Positions 18,580 through 26,102 of a stretch of 48,160 nt of DNA are shown one piece after another; the first letter of the stretch is position 1, and each line of letters opens with the position of its first letter. The stretch covers positions 21,662-69,821 of the forward strand of contig JAUNLD010000006.1 in the NCBI GenBank assembly GCA_030532425.1. Reading direction: 5' to 3'. This DNA is from Lautropia sp. Lineage in GTDB: Bacteria > Pseudomonadota > Gammaproteobacteria > Burkholderiales > Burkholderiaceae_E. Below the pieces are notes generated by a model. It saw only the letters and a program-made list of their open reading frames with translations, was not told the origin of the DNA and did not search any database. Both the position numbers and the translations under genes were made by a program.

Positions 18580-18609
18580 TTGACAAGCCGGACAGCGTGG
18601 ACCTACACT
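18580..18609 (+). promoter_or_regulatory. Sigma-70 promoter of the arsR-type gene
   Basis: TTGACA at 18580–18585 and TACACT at 18604–18609, separated by 18 bases. The -35 is a perfect match and the -10 has four of six. The transcript would start about 25 bases before the ATG, and the GAATGTTC sequence in that leader is a possible half-site for ArsR autoregulation. Confidence 0.55.
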
Positions 18610-18642
18610 CAATCCAACAATCCATAGAATGTTCGTTTGAAG

Positions 18643-19038
18643 ATGCACAGCCTTCCTGCCGAGCTTGTCGAACCTTCTGCCGGCGACCCTGCCGAGGTGG
18701 CCAGCTGCCAGCACGATCACGGGCCGGCGCCGGTCATCCCCAGCTACACGTCACAGCAGCTGGAGCTGGCCGCGCAGATGTGTCAGGCCATGGGTGATCC
18801 CACCCGCCTGCGCCTGTTGCTGTGGCTGGCCCAGCGCGAGGTCTGCGTCTCGGAACTGGTCGAGCTGGAGCAGGCCAAGCTGAGCAGCATCTCGGCCCGG
18901 TTGCAGCAGCTGCATGCGGCGCGCCTGGTCACACGCCGCCGGCAGGCCAAGCACATCTTCTACTCACTGGCCGACGATCACGTGCGCCATCTGCTGCTCA
19001 ACGTGCTCAATCACGCCAGCGAACCCGAACTTCACTGA
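18643..19038 (+). CDS. ArsR/SmtB-family zinc-responsive repressor
   Basis: Winged-helix metal sensor of 131 residues that should repress its own operon until metal binds. Core AMGDPTRLRLLLWLAQREVCVSELVE and a recognition helix around KLSSISARLQQLHAARLV. The C-terminal alpha-5 carries D111, H113, H124 and E127, exactly the spacing (1, 3, 14, 17) of the zinc ligands of SmtB. The alpha-3 position (SELVELEQ) lacks the ELCVCDL cysteine pair of arsenic sensors. The N-terminus also has CQHDHG. A TTG six bases upstream is an alternative start; no strong ribosome site is seen. The next gene, 97 bases on, encodes a His-rich protein. Confidence 0.9.
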   Translation: MHSLPAELVEPSAGDPAEVASCQHDHGPAPVIPSYTSQQLELAAQMCQAMGDPTRLRLLLWLAQREVCVSELVELEQAKLSSISARLQQLHAARLVTRRRQAKHIFYSLADDHVRHLLLNVLNHASEPELH

Positions 19039-19135
19039 GGATCGTCGCCCACGCACCGCCTTGCCGGTGCCATGGAAATCGAGCCACCCTGTCTGCCCGG
19101 CAGACGCTCGCCCGTCAACACACAGGAGAAGACTG

Positions 19136-19495
19136 ATGAGCCAATGCAACCTGCCCCACCACGACAACCACGACCACCAGCATGGTCCGGGCTGCGGCCA
19201 CACCGCCATCCGCCACGAAGGCCATATCGACTATCTGCATGATGGCCACCTGCACCACCCGCACGGCGACCATGTCGATGAGCACGTGATTGCCGTCTCG
19301 GAGACCAACCCTGCCCGTTGCACGCCCGAGCACCGTTGCGGTGGTCACGAGCCGGGTCATGTCCACGGTCCGGGTTGCGGCCATGAGGCCGTGCCGCATG
19401 GTGACCACATCTGCTATCTGGTCGATGGCCACCTGCACTATCCGCACGGCGACCATTGCGACGATCACGGTCCGATCGAAGTCGTCAAGGCCTGA
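19136..19495 (+). CDS. Small His-rich metal-binding protein with internal duplication
   Basis: 119 residues with 27 His and 7 Cys. Two copies of a unit of about 35 residues (16–50 and 77–111), each starting HGPGCGH and continuing with a GH.DYL/DH.CYL-like stretch, DGHLH and PHGDH, are joined by a linker containing a C-x5-C pair. No signal peptide or membrane segment, so a cytoplasmic metal buffer or chaperone is likely; zinc is the best guess because the upstream regulator has zinc-type ligands. AGGAGA lies seven bases before the ATG. Similar short proteins occur in other Betaproteobacteria, but I know of no proven function. Confidence 0.85.
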   Translation: MSQCNLPHHDNHDHQHGPGCGHTAIRHEGHIDYLHDGHLHHPHGDHVDEHVIAVSETNPARCTPEHRCGGHEPGHVHGPGCGHEAVPHGDHICYLVDGHLHYPHGDHCDDHGPIEVVKA

Positions 19496-19894
19496 TTGCC
19501 TGCCCTGAGCTGTTTCAGCCAAGGGATACGCCGAACAGGCCCCGCAAACGGCTGCCCCCCGGGGTGCACGCCACCGCGAAGCCATGGGCCGCATCGCCCG
19601 CTGAAGGCCGTGGATGGACGCCTTGACCTCCACGGCCCCGAAGCGCCCGGTTTCCTGCCGTGGCGCTTTTTTTTCGGGAGAAGGCGTCCGGACAGCCTGC
19701 GTCCGGGCCGAACCGCTCCGGGGTGTCCGGACAGGCGTGGCCCCGCCACAACGGCAGCCACCGGGTGGTGCCGCCCGTCCGCCCAGAGGCCACGACCGCC
19801 CGCCCTCCGATACACGGTCGCTCCGTTCGATGAGGAAAGCCGCTTTAATCGCGGCCATCTCGTGCAGCCCGCCCTGCTGCTGACCCTCATCGAC
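19496..19894. other. Intergenic region downstream of the His-rich gene
   Basis: 399 bases. The first part holds the intrinsic terminator at 19642–19674 and the second part the upstream region of the Rossmann-like gene. The open frame that runs through it in phase with that gene is Pro/Arg-rich low complexity and looks non-coding. Confidence 0.55.
19642..19674 (+). terminator. Intrinsic terminator of the arsR/His-rich operon
   Basis: AGCGCCCGG-TTTCCTG-CCGTGGCGCT forms a nine-pair stem with one bulged base, followed immediately by eight T. A classic Rho-independent terminator, about 147 bases beyond the His-rich stop codon. Confidence 0.85.
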
Positions 19895-21451
19895 ATGACA
19901 GCCATCAACACCTCCTCTCCTGCGCCGATCGTCCTGGTCGGCCATTCTCTGGCCGTACTGGTTGCGGCCACCGAACGCGCCTATCGCGGCCTGCGTACCA
20001 CCATCATCAATCCGGGCGGCCCGCTGGGCGGCCGCTTTGCCGGTGTGCAGGCCATCGGCCGCTGCCACGAGGCCGGATTGCAGCTGTACGATTTCGGTGC
20101 CCCCGACACGGCCGCGCTGCCGCGCGTGGACAGCTACGAGCCCATGCGTTTTGATGACGTGGCGCGCTTTGGCGGGATCGTGCGTCGCTACGTGCTCTCC
20201 CATCAGCACACCCGGCCGATCAGCGCCCCCCGCATGTGGCTGGGCGGCAAGCTGCTGCCCGACATGCTGCTGGGTCAGCAGCCCGGCGCCATCCGCCACC
20301 TGCCCCAGTCTGCCGCCATCCATCGCGAGCTGGCCATCGTCGAGCGCGCGGTGCGCGCCGAGTCGCGTCTCTGGCACCCCGCCAACCGGACAGCCTGGCC
20401 CGAAGAAGGCTCGGCCCCGGCCGACTGGAAGTTCACCACCGGCAACCTGGTCTTCGATTACGACACCCTGTCGCAGCAGCTGCACGGCCGCTGCCTGCAT
20501 GACACCCTGTTTGCCCCCTATGCCCGGCAGCTGATGCACGAGGATGTGGGCCTGCTGGCCGTGCGTCATCATGCCCGGGCAGGCCTGCCGCTGTATGCAC
20601 CGGACAGCCTGCTGGCAGCCCTCTCGGGTAGCCCCGATGCCTCTGGCGAGGGTGCACGGCACAGCTATCCCGATGGCAGCTCGATCGTGGCGTTGTGCCA
20701 GCAGCTGGTGAACGTGGTGCGGCACACGCCGACCATCCGGGTGCTGGATGACACGGTGCTGCGGGTGAGGCGCGATGCACAGGGTTTCTGCCTGCACACC
20801 CGCCAGCACGGCGAGATCCGCTGCGAGCGGCTGGGCTGGGCCCAACCGGTTGCGCAGGGGCTGGTCGCCGCCGGCGGCCCGGGCCTGCCGGAACAGAGCC
20901 GGTACCTGCCGACGATGCTCGGTTTCATCCGCCTGCATGCCGACAACCTGAGCGACAACTTCAGTGTCGTGCAGGCCGCCAGTGCCGACGTGGGCCTGTA
21001 TCGCGTCACCAGTCGCACCGGCTGCGGCGCCCCCACCGATGCCGGCATGGTCGAGCTGATGGTGGAAGCCCACCCCGCCCGCTTTGCCGAGCATCACGGC
21101 CCGCTGTCCGACAGCACGGCACAGATGCGCGCGATGCTGGGCGATCTGGTCACGATGGGACTGGTGCGCCCCCAGGCCCAGCCGGCAGCCTTCGAGGTGC
21201 TGCATCAGGCCGAAGGCCGCGTGCTGCCCACTCCGGCCGCCCTGGCGATGCACGCCGAGGCCCATGCCCGCCTGGAGGCTGCACTGCCCGGCATCGAGCT
21301 GCTGGGCGAGGCCGCCGGCCTGTTCGCCGACAGCCTGAGCGACCAGATCGTTCAGGGCCTGAAAGCGGCACAGCAACCACGCAGCCGCAGTGAGGGCGAG
21401 GCCATCCCCTTCGTGGCCCGCTACCGTGACACCGAGATGGCCGCCGCCTGA
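19895..21451 (+). CDS. Unrecognised protein with a degenerate Rossmann-like N-terminus
   Basis: 518 residues with no confident family assignment. The N-terminus (PIVLVGHSLAVLVAATERAYRG then TTIINPGGPLGGRF) resembles the beta-alpha-beta start of FAD/NAD-binding amine-oxidase-like proteins, but the GxGxxG loop has become GHSLAV. Later segments such as DYDTLSQQLHGR, ARAGLPLYAPDSLLAAL and GGPGLPEQSRYLPT fit a large two-domain oxidoreductase or mutase-like fold only loosely. No signal peptide or membrane helix. The start is placed where homology-like sequence begins. It stands between the zinc unit and the transporter operon and is convergent with the latter. Confidence 0.6.
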   Translation: MTAINTSSPAPIVLVGHSLAVLVAATERAYRGLRTTIINPGGPLGGRFAGVQAIGRCHEAGLQLYDFGAPDTAALPRVDSYEPMRFDDVARFGGIVRRYVLSHQHTRPISAPRMWLGGKLLPDMLLGQQPGAIRHLPQSAAIHRELAIVERAVRAESRLWHPANRTAWPEEGSAPADWKFTTGNLVFDYDTLSQQLHGRCLHDTLFAPYARQLMHEDVGLLAVRHHARAGLPLYAPDSLLAALSGSPDASGEGARHSYPDGSSIVALCQQLVNVVRHTPTIRVLDDTVLRVRRDAQGFCLHTRQHGEIRCERLGWAQPVAQGLVAAGGPGLPEQSRYLPTMLGFIRLHADNLSDNFSVVQAASADVGLYRVTSRTGCGAPTDAGMVELMVEAHPARFAEHHGPLSDSTAQMRAMLGDLVTMGLVRPQAQPAAFEVLHQAEGRVLPTPAALAMHAEAHARLEAALPGIELLGEAAGLFADSLSDQIVQGLKAAQQPRSRSEGEAIPFVARYRDTEMAAA

Positions 21452-21530
21452 GGGCAGTGCCGTCTTCGACCTGCCCCGTATCGGCATGCCCCGCATGCCG
21501 TGCGCGCAGACACTGGCGCTCCGGACAGCG

Positions 21531-21554
21531 GGCGGGCCCTGGCCGGGCCCCGCC
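21531..21554. terminator. GC-rich hairpin between convergent genes
   Basis: GGCGGGCCC and GGGCCCCGCC pair around a short loop with one bulge, in the 133-base gap where the Rossmann-like gene and the transporter operon converge. There is no U-tract on either side, so it is only a possible bidirectional terminator. Confidence 0.35.
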
Positions 21555-21584
21555 TTCACAGTCCGGGCGCCCGCCGCCGGTTCT

Positions 21585-22463
21585 TCAGATGCCTTCGCCG
21601 CCCTCGGCCAGCACGCCCTCCAGCGCCGGCGCCACCTCGACCGGTTCCCGCGGGGCCCGGCCGTCCGACAACCGGGCGGCACGCTCCACCAGATAATCGA
21701 CCAGATGGTTGCGGATGGCGTAAAAACCATGCTCGTGGTGCAGCGTGCTGCGATGCCGCTCCGGTGGCAGCGTGTTCCAGACCACCTCGGCAATCCGCGC
21801 CTGTGGGCCATTGCTCATCAACAGGATGCGATCGGCCAGCAGGATCGCCTCGTCCACATCGTGCGTGATCATGAAGACCGTCTGCCGTGTCTCGTGGCAG
21901 ATGCGGCGCAGCTCGTCCTGGATGGTGCCTCGCGTCAGCGCATCCAGCGCGCCAAAAGGCTCATCCAGCAGCAGCATGCCCGGCTCGATGGCAAAGGCCC
22001 GGGCAATGCCCACACGCTGCTTCATCCCGCCCGACAGTTCGGCAGGTTTGCGGTCGATGGCATGAGACAGGCCCACCATCTCCACATACTTGCGCACCTG
22101 CGCATCCACCTGCTGCGCCGACCAGCGCGGCCACTTGCTGCGCACGGCAAAGACGATGTTGTCGCGCACCGTCAGCCAGGGCAGCAGCGCATGTCCCTGA
22201 AAGACCACGCCGCGTGACAGCCCTGGCCCGCGCACCGGCTCGCCATCCATCACCACCACCCCGCCCGACGGGTTTTCGAGGCCCGCCAGTGCATTGAGGA
22301 TGGTGGTCTTGCCACAGCCCGAATGCCCGATCAGGCAGACGAACTCGCCACGAGCGATGCTGAAATTGACGCCCTCGAAAACCGCGGCGGCCGCGCCCGG
22401 ATAAGTCTTGGAAAGACTGCGCACCTGCAGGAAATCGCGTTCGGTGCGGTGCTCAATCAACAT
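21585..22463 (-). CDS. NrtD/SsuB-type ABC transporter ATPase
   Basis: ATPase of a nitrate/sulfonate/taurine-class importer, about 292 residues. Walker A GHSGCGKTT, Q-loop VFQGHALLPW, signature LSGGMKQR, Walker B LLLDEPFGALD and ITHDVDEA. The C-terminus ends in an acidic, low-complexity tail rather than a regulatory domain. The ATG overlaps the permease stop by about eleven bases. Last gene of the operon that starts with the flavoprotein. The subfamily resembles NrtD, but substrates in this class cannot be read from the ATPase. Confidence 0.92.
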   Translation of the reverse strand: MLIEHRTERDFLQVRSLSKTYPGAAAAVFEGVNFSIARGEFVCLIGHSGCGKTTILNALAGLENPSGGVVVMDGEPVRGPGLSRGVVFQGHALLPWLTVRDNIVFAVRSKWPRWSAQQVDAQVRKYVEMVGLSHAIDRKPAELSGGMKQRVGIARAFAIEPGMLLLDEPFGALDALTRGTIQDELRRICHETRQTVFMITHDVDEAILLADRILLMSNGPQARIAEVVWNTLPPERHRSTLHHEHGFYAIRNHLVDYLVERAARLSDGRAPREPVEVAPALEGVLAEGGEGI

Positions 22464-23361
22464 AGGTGACAGCCTTTTGCAAGCGGGCAAACAGCAGGTC
22501 CAGCACCATGCCCACCACGCCGATGACGACGATGGCAAAGATGACGTTGGCCAGATCGAAGTTGTTCCATTCGTTCCAGACGAAATAGCCGATGCCCGTG
22601 CCGCCCACCAGCATCTCGGCCGCCACGATCACCAGCCAGGCAATGCCCATGCTGATGCGCATGCCGGTCAGGATGGTGGGCGCCGCGGCCGGCAGGATCA
22701 CCTGGAAGATGGTGCGCCAGACACTGGCTTCGAGCGTGCGCGCCACGTTCAGCCATTCGCGCCGCACGCTGGCCACACCAAAGGCGGTGTTGGCCAGCAT
22801 CGGCCAGATCGAGCAGATGAAGATCACGAACACGGCCGAGGCCGAGGCATCCCTGATGGTGAACAGGGCAATCGGCATCCACGCCAGCGGCGAAATCGGC
22901 TTGAGCACCTGGATGAAGGGATTGAAGACGCGCGCGGCCAGCGGACTCATTCCGATCAGAAAGCCCAGGGGCAAGGCCACCAGCACCGCCAGCCCGAAGC
23001 CGGCCGCCACCCGCAACAGCGAGGCGCCCAGTTGCAGGGCGATGCCCTTGTCGTTAGGGCCGTTGTCACGCAACGGATCGGCCAGCTGCGTGATGAAGGC
23101 CTGGGCCGTCTGTGCCGGCGTCGGGAAGGCACCGGTCTTCCGGCCCGCCCCCTCGATCACGCCCCCCGCGTCGCGCAGCGCCTGCAGTGCTGCCGGGTCT
23201 TCGGGAAGCTGGCCCATCAGCTGTGCGTATTCGATCTGCCGGGGCGTCATCTCGGCCAGCGTCAGCGCACGTGGCTGCGTCAGCCATGCCCAGACCACCA
23301 CCACCACGGCCAGCACCAGCAGCGACAGCCCGGCCGCCTTCAGCGAGGAAACGCTCTTCAT
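22453..23361 (-). CDS. NrtB/SsuC-type ABC transporter permease
   Basis: Inner-membrane permease of 302 residues with an N-terminal membrane anchor, a periplasmic loop of about 80 residues, then a BPD-type core containing ISPLAWMPIALFT, NTAFGVASVRREW and MSMGIAWLVIVAAEMLVGGTGIGYFVWN-like sequence with the EAA coupling motif. The long NrtB-like N-terminal loop sets it apart from short SsuC permeases. Start and upstream stop overlap as ATGA with the substrate-binding protein gene. Confidence 0.92.
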   Translation of the reverse strand: MKSVSSLKAAGLSLLVLAVVVVVWAWLTQPRALTLAEMTPRQIEYAQLMGQLPEDPAALQALRDAGGVIEGAGRKTGAFPTPAQTAQAFITQLADPLRDNGPNDKGIALQLGASLLRVAAGFGLAVLVALPLGFLIGMSPLAARVFNPFIQVLKPISPLAWMPIALFTIRDASASAVFVIFICSIWPMLANTAFGVASVRREWLNVARTLEASVWRTIFQVILPAAAPTILTGMRISMGIAWLVIVAAEMLVGGTGIGYFVWNEWNNFDLANVIFAIVVIGVVGMVLDLLFARLQKAVTYVD

Positions 23362-24785
23362 CCGTGCTCCCTGCCGGCAGGCATGCGTGCCCCCTTGCGT
23401 TGTTGCGCCAGATAAGCCTGCGGATCATCCGCATCGAAGCGCTGCCCCATCACACTGAAGCGCTGTGCCGGATCAGCCGGTACGGGTTCACCCAGGGCCG
23501 CCATCGCCCGACGGGCATCGGTGAGCAGAAACACCTGCTGCGCCAGCGCCGCGTAATCCACCTCAGCCTTCACATAGCCCCAGCGTCGCAGCTGCGTCAG
23601 CATCCAGACCGCCATGCCCTGCCACGGCATCGGATCGAACTCGACACGATCGGGCATTTCCACCACGTTGCCCAGCCCGTCGGCAAAACGGCCGGTCAGC
23701 GCCTGCCGCACGACGATCTCGGGCTGGTTCAGGTACTTGCGGTCGCTGATGGTCCGGGCGATCTGACGGCGCCTGGCCGGCCCGCGCGCCCAGGCCGAGC
23801 CGCGCAGCGCGGCCCGCAGCAGGGCGGCATAGGTGTCGGGATGCTGCTGGATGAAATCCTGCGACAGTCCGAAGGCACAGCAGGGATGACCGTTCCAGAG
23901 CCGGCTGAAGGCCAGATGGAAGAAGCCGGCCTCTTCGTAGATGGCACGCTGGTTGAGCGGATCGGCCCCGACAAAGCCATCGATGTTGCCTGCCCGCAGG
24001 TTGGAGACAAATTCGGTGGGGGCCACCACGCGGATCTGCACATCGCGGTCCGGGTCCAGCCCGGCCTCGGCCAGGTACAGGCGCAACATCAGGTTCTGCA
24101 CCGAATACTCCAGCGGAATGGCGATGCGGAACCCCTTCCAGTGGCGTGGGTCGCGGTTGTGGCGATGCCTGAGCGCAAGAATCACGGCAATGCCGTTGAC
24201 GTTCTCGATCATCGCCACCCGCAGCGGCGTGGGCGGCGAGCCCAGCCCCATCGACGCCGCCAGCGGCATCGTCGCCAGCATCAGCCCGGCATCCAGCTCA
24301 CCGGTGATGATCTTGTCGCGCACCAGGCCAAAGGCGGTGTTCTTCAGCAGCTCGACCTGCAAGCCTTCCTGCCGGTAATAGCCTTCGGTTTCGGCCATGA
24401 TGAGCGGCGTGGCGCAGGTGATCGGCAGAAAGCCGACCCGCAGTGCCGTTTTTTCAGGTGAACGGCGCTCCTGCGCCATCGCCTGCAGGCTGGCCACCGG
24501 CAGCACGCTGGCCACCGCGGCCCGCACGGTGCCCGCGCCCACGGCCTGCAACAGCCGGCGCCGCTGCGCGTCCTGCGGAAACAGCGCCTTCACCAGCGCA
24601 GCCTCGACAAACTGCGTCAGGTGCGTCTGCTGTGCAGCCTCCAGCTGCGCCTCGGTGCGCAGCGTGCAGGCCGGCGTGTCCGCACCCAGATCGTGCTGGC
24701 CACAGCGGCAGCGGAAGCGCAGTGGCCGGCCCGCATCATAAGGTGCGTAACGATCGTCGTCGCTCAGGGTCGAGGCACGGTTCAT
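23358..24785 (-). CDS. NrtA/CmpA-family substrate-binding protein with Cys-rich leader and internal Tat-like signal
   Basis: Binding protein of about 475 residues in the nitrate/bicarbonate (NrtA/CmpA) family: LRVGFLPITCATPLIMAETEGYY, a DAGLML segment, ENVNGIAVILAL, a GFVGADPLN stretch and a WNGHPCCAFG region. Unusual is the N-terminus: a segment of about 75 residues with C26-R-C28-G-Q-H31 and C40, then RRRLLQAVGAGTVRAAVASVLP, which looks like a twin-arginine signal lying internally rather than at the start. This could place a metal-binding leader in the cytoplasm before export, or the real start could be lower. An ATG and a GTG four codons apart compete; GAAGG favours the ATG. Nitrate is only the family ligand. 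Confidence 0.88.
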   Translation of the reverse strand: MNRASTLSDDDRYAPYDAGRPLRFRCRCGQHDLGADTPACTLRTEAQLEAAQQTHLTQFVEAALVKALFPQDAQRRRLLQAVGAGTVRAAVASVLPVASLQAMAQERRSPEKTALRVGFLPITCATPLIMAETEGYYRQEGLQVELLKNTAFGLVRDKIITGELDAGLMLATMPLAASMGLGSPPTPLRVAMIENVNGIAVILALRHRHNRDPRHWKGFRIAIPLEYSVQNLMLRLYLAEAGLDPDRDVQIRVVAPTEFVSNLRAGNIDGFVGADPLNQRAIYEEAGFFHLAFSRLWNGHPCCAFGLSQDFIQQHPDTYAALLRAALRGSAWARGPARRRQIARTISDRKYLNQPEIVVRQALTGRFADGLGNVVEMPDRVEFDPMPWQGMAVWMLTQLRRWGYVKAEVDYAALAQQVFLLTDARRAMAALGEPVPADPAQRFSVMGQRFDADDPQAYLAQQRKGARMPAGREHG

Positions 24786-24799
24786 CGGCGGGCACACCT

Positions 24800-25972
24800 T
24801 CAGGCAGCGGCCTGCAAGCGGGCAATTTCCTTGCGGATATGCTTGGTGGCCGGCGTGACGATGGCCACGAAATGCGATTCACGCACCCGGCGCTGCACCG
24901 GCGAGCGCATCAGATAGCCCCGCGCCCCATGATGCAGCAGCGCCGCCTGCGCCGCCTTCAGCGCCAGCTCGGCCGCTTCGCCACGCACCTTCAGCACCTC
25001 GACAAAAAACGCGTCACGGTTGTCGTAGGGCGTGGCGGCCAGCACACGGGTGCGCGCCTTCAGCGCGTCCAGTTCGGCCTGCAGGTCATCGGGCTGCTCG
25101 TCCAGATACCGGTTGACATGGCCCAGCTGCGCATCGACCTCGCGCATCGAATCGATGGCCCCCTGCGTGACGCCCCAGCCAATGCCACATTGCAGCAGCA
25201 CGAAGGCCGAACGGATCCCGGCAATGAAGGGGCGCGCCGGCCACGCCACCACCTGCGACGGCCGCACCCGGTAGCTGCTGAACGCCAGCCCCAGCGTGCG
25301 TGTTCCCTCCAGCCCCGAGAAGGTCGGACACGGCCGCGTCTCGATGCCGGCATCGGCACAGTTGGCCGCAAACATCAGCTCGCGCGGGCCATCGGCCGTC
25401 TCGACCACCGCCATCGCGCAGAAATGATGGTCGTCGCCCAGGTTGCTGACCCAGGGCAGCATGCCGTCGACGATGAAATCCTCGCCGTCGCGCCGCGCCT
25501 GCAACAGGTTCTTCTCGATGCCGTGCAGGTTCTTCATCGCATTGGACAGCCCGGTACCGCCCAGCGCCTCGCCCAGCACCAGCTCGGGCAGCACGCCTTC
25601 CTGCAGGTCGGCATTGCCCGAACGCTCCAGATACATCGCGCAGGCCATCTGGCACCACATCAGAAAGCCGGTCGAGCCGCAGACCCGCGCCACTTCGGCA
25701 ATCGCGTCGATGGCCGCCACATAGTTGGCGCCTCCCGGCAGGCTGCCCAGCTGCGCCTGATAGGCCCCGGCCTCGCCCAGCGCGCGCAGCACCTCCTCGG
25801 GGTACACGCCCTGACGGTCGATCGCATCGGCCAGCGCCGCCAGCTCGCCCTGGGCGATCTCCCGCACCTGCGCCAGCATCTGGGCCGGATCAGGCCGCTC
25901 CAGGCCCTCCAGCACCGCTTCCAGCACAGGGTTCCGTTCCAGCGCAGCGCTTTCCTGCAGCACGACCGACAT
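24800..25972 (-). CDS. Acyl-CoA-dehydrogenase-like flavoprotein (flavin monooxygenase type)
   Basis: Flavoprotein of 390 residues with the acyl-CoA dehydrogenase fold. The sequence resembles the FMN-dependent monooxygenase branch (DszC, SfnC and relatives) more than true beta-oxidation enzymes, but no catalytic glutamate or substrate motif decides this. Visible features: GSTGFLMWCQMACAMY, GGTGLSNAMKN, DGMLPWVSNLGD, and a basic C-terminal helix HIRKEIARLQ. AGGAGA seven bases before the ATG. First gene of the operon, 14 bases before the binding-protein gene, so it probably acts on what the transporter imports. No reductase is adjacent. Confidence 0.8.
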   Translation of the reverse strand: MSVVLQESAALERNPVLEAVLEGLERPDPAQMLAQVREIAQGELAALADAIDRQGVYPEEVLRALGEAGAYQAQLGSLPGGANYVAAIDAIAEVARVCGSTGFLMWCQMACAMYLERSGNADLQEGVLPELVLGEALGGTGLSNAMKNLHGIEKNLLQARRDGEDFIVDGMLPWVSNLGDDHHFCAMAVVETADGPRELMFAANCADAGIETRPCPTFSGLEGTRTLGLAFSSYRVRPSQVVAWPARPFIAGIRSAFVLLQCGIGWGVTQGAIDSMREVDAQLGHVNRYLDEQPDDLQAELDALKARTRVLAATPYDNRDAFFVEVLKVRGEAAELALKAAQAALLHHGARGYLMRSPVQRRVRESHFVAIVTPATKHIRKEIARLQAAA

Positions 25973-26102
25973 GATGCTCTCCTTCAGGCATGGGCGCAGT
26001 GGCAAACCGGCCGCCCTGCGCAAGACAGTAAAGAGAGGCGATTCTGGCACCCTGCATGCGCCCTGCCCGCATCAGGATATGCAGGCAGCGCATAACGCGG
26101 AA

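Larger units (their letters stand above)
17862..18642. other. Long gene-free region between adhP and the arsR-type gene
   Basis: 781 bases without a credible gene, between divergent adhP and the zinc-sensor gene. Base composition drops to A+T-rich patches at about 18050–18130, 18180–18260 and 18350–18440, unlike the rest of the window. It contains the repeated octamer ATCGATAC (18387, 18409, 18479), a perfect short hairpin (18253–18270) and promoter-like elements for both flanking genes. An unannotated small RNA or a decayed mobile piece is possible; nothing here proves either. Confidence 0.55.

Noticed and set aside
19115..21811. Open frame of about 898 codons on the minus strand
   Set aside because: It spans three separate plus-strand features including the terminator at 19642–19674, with no domain.
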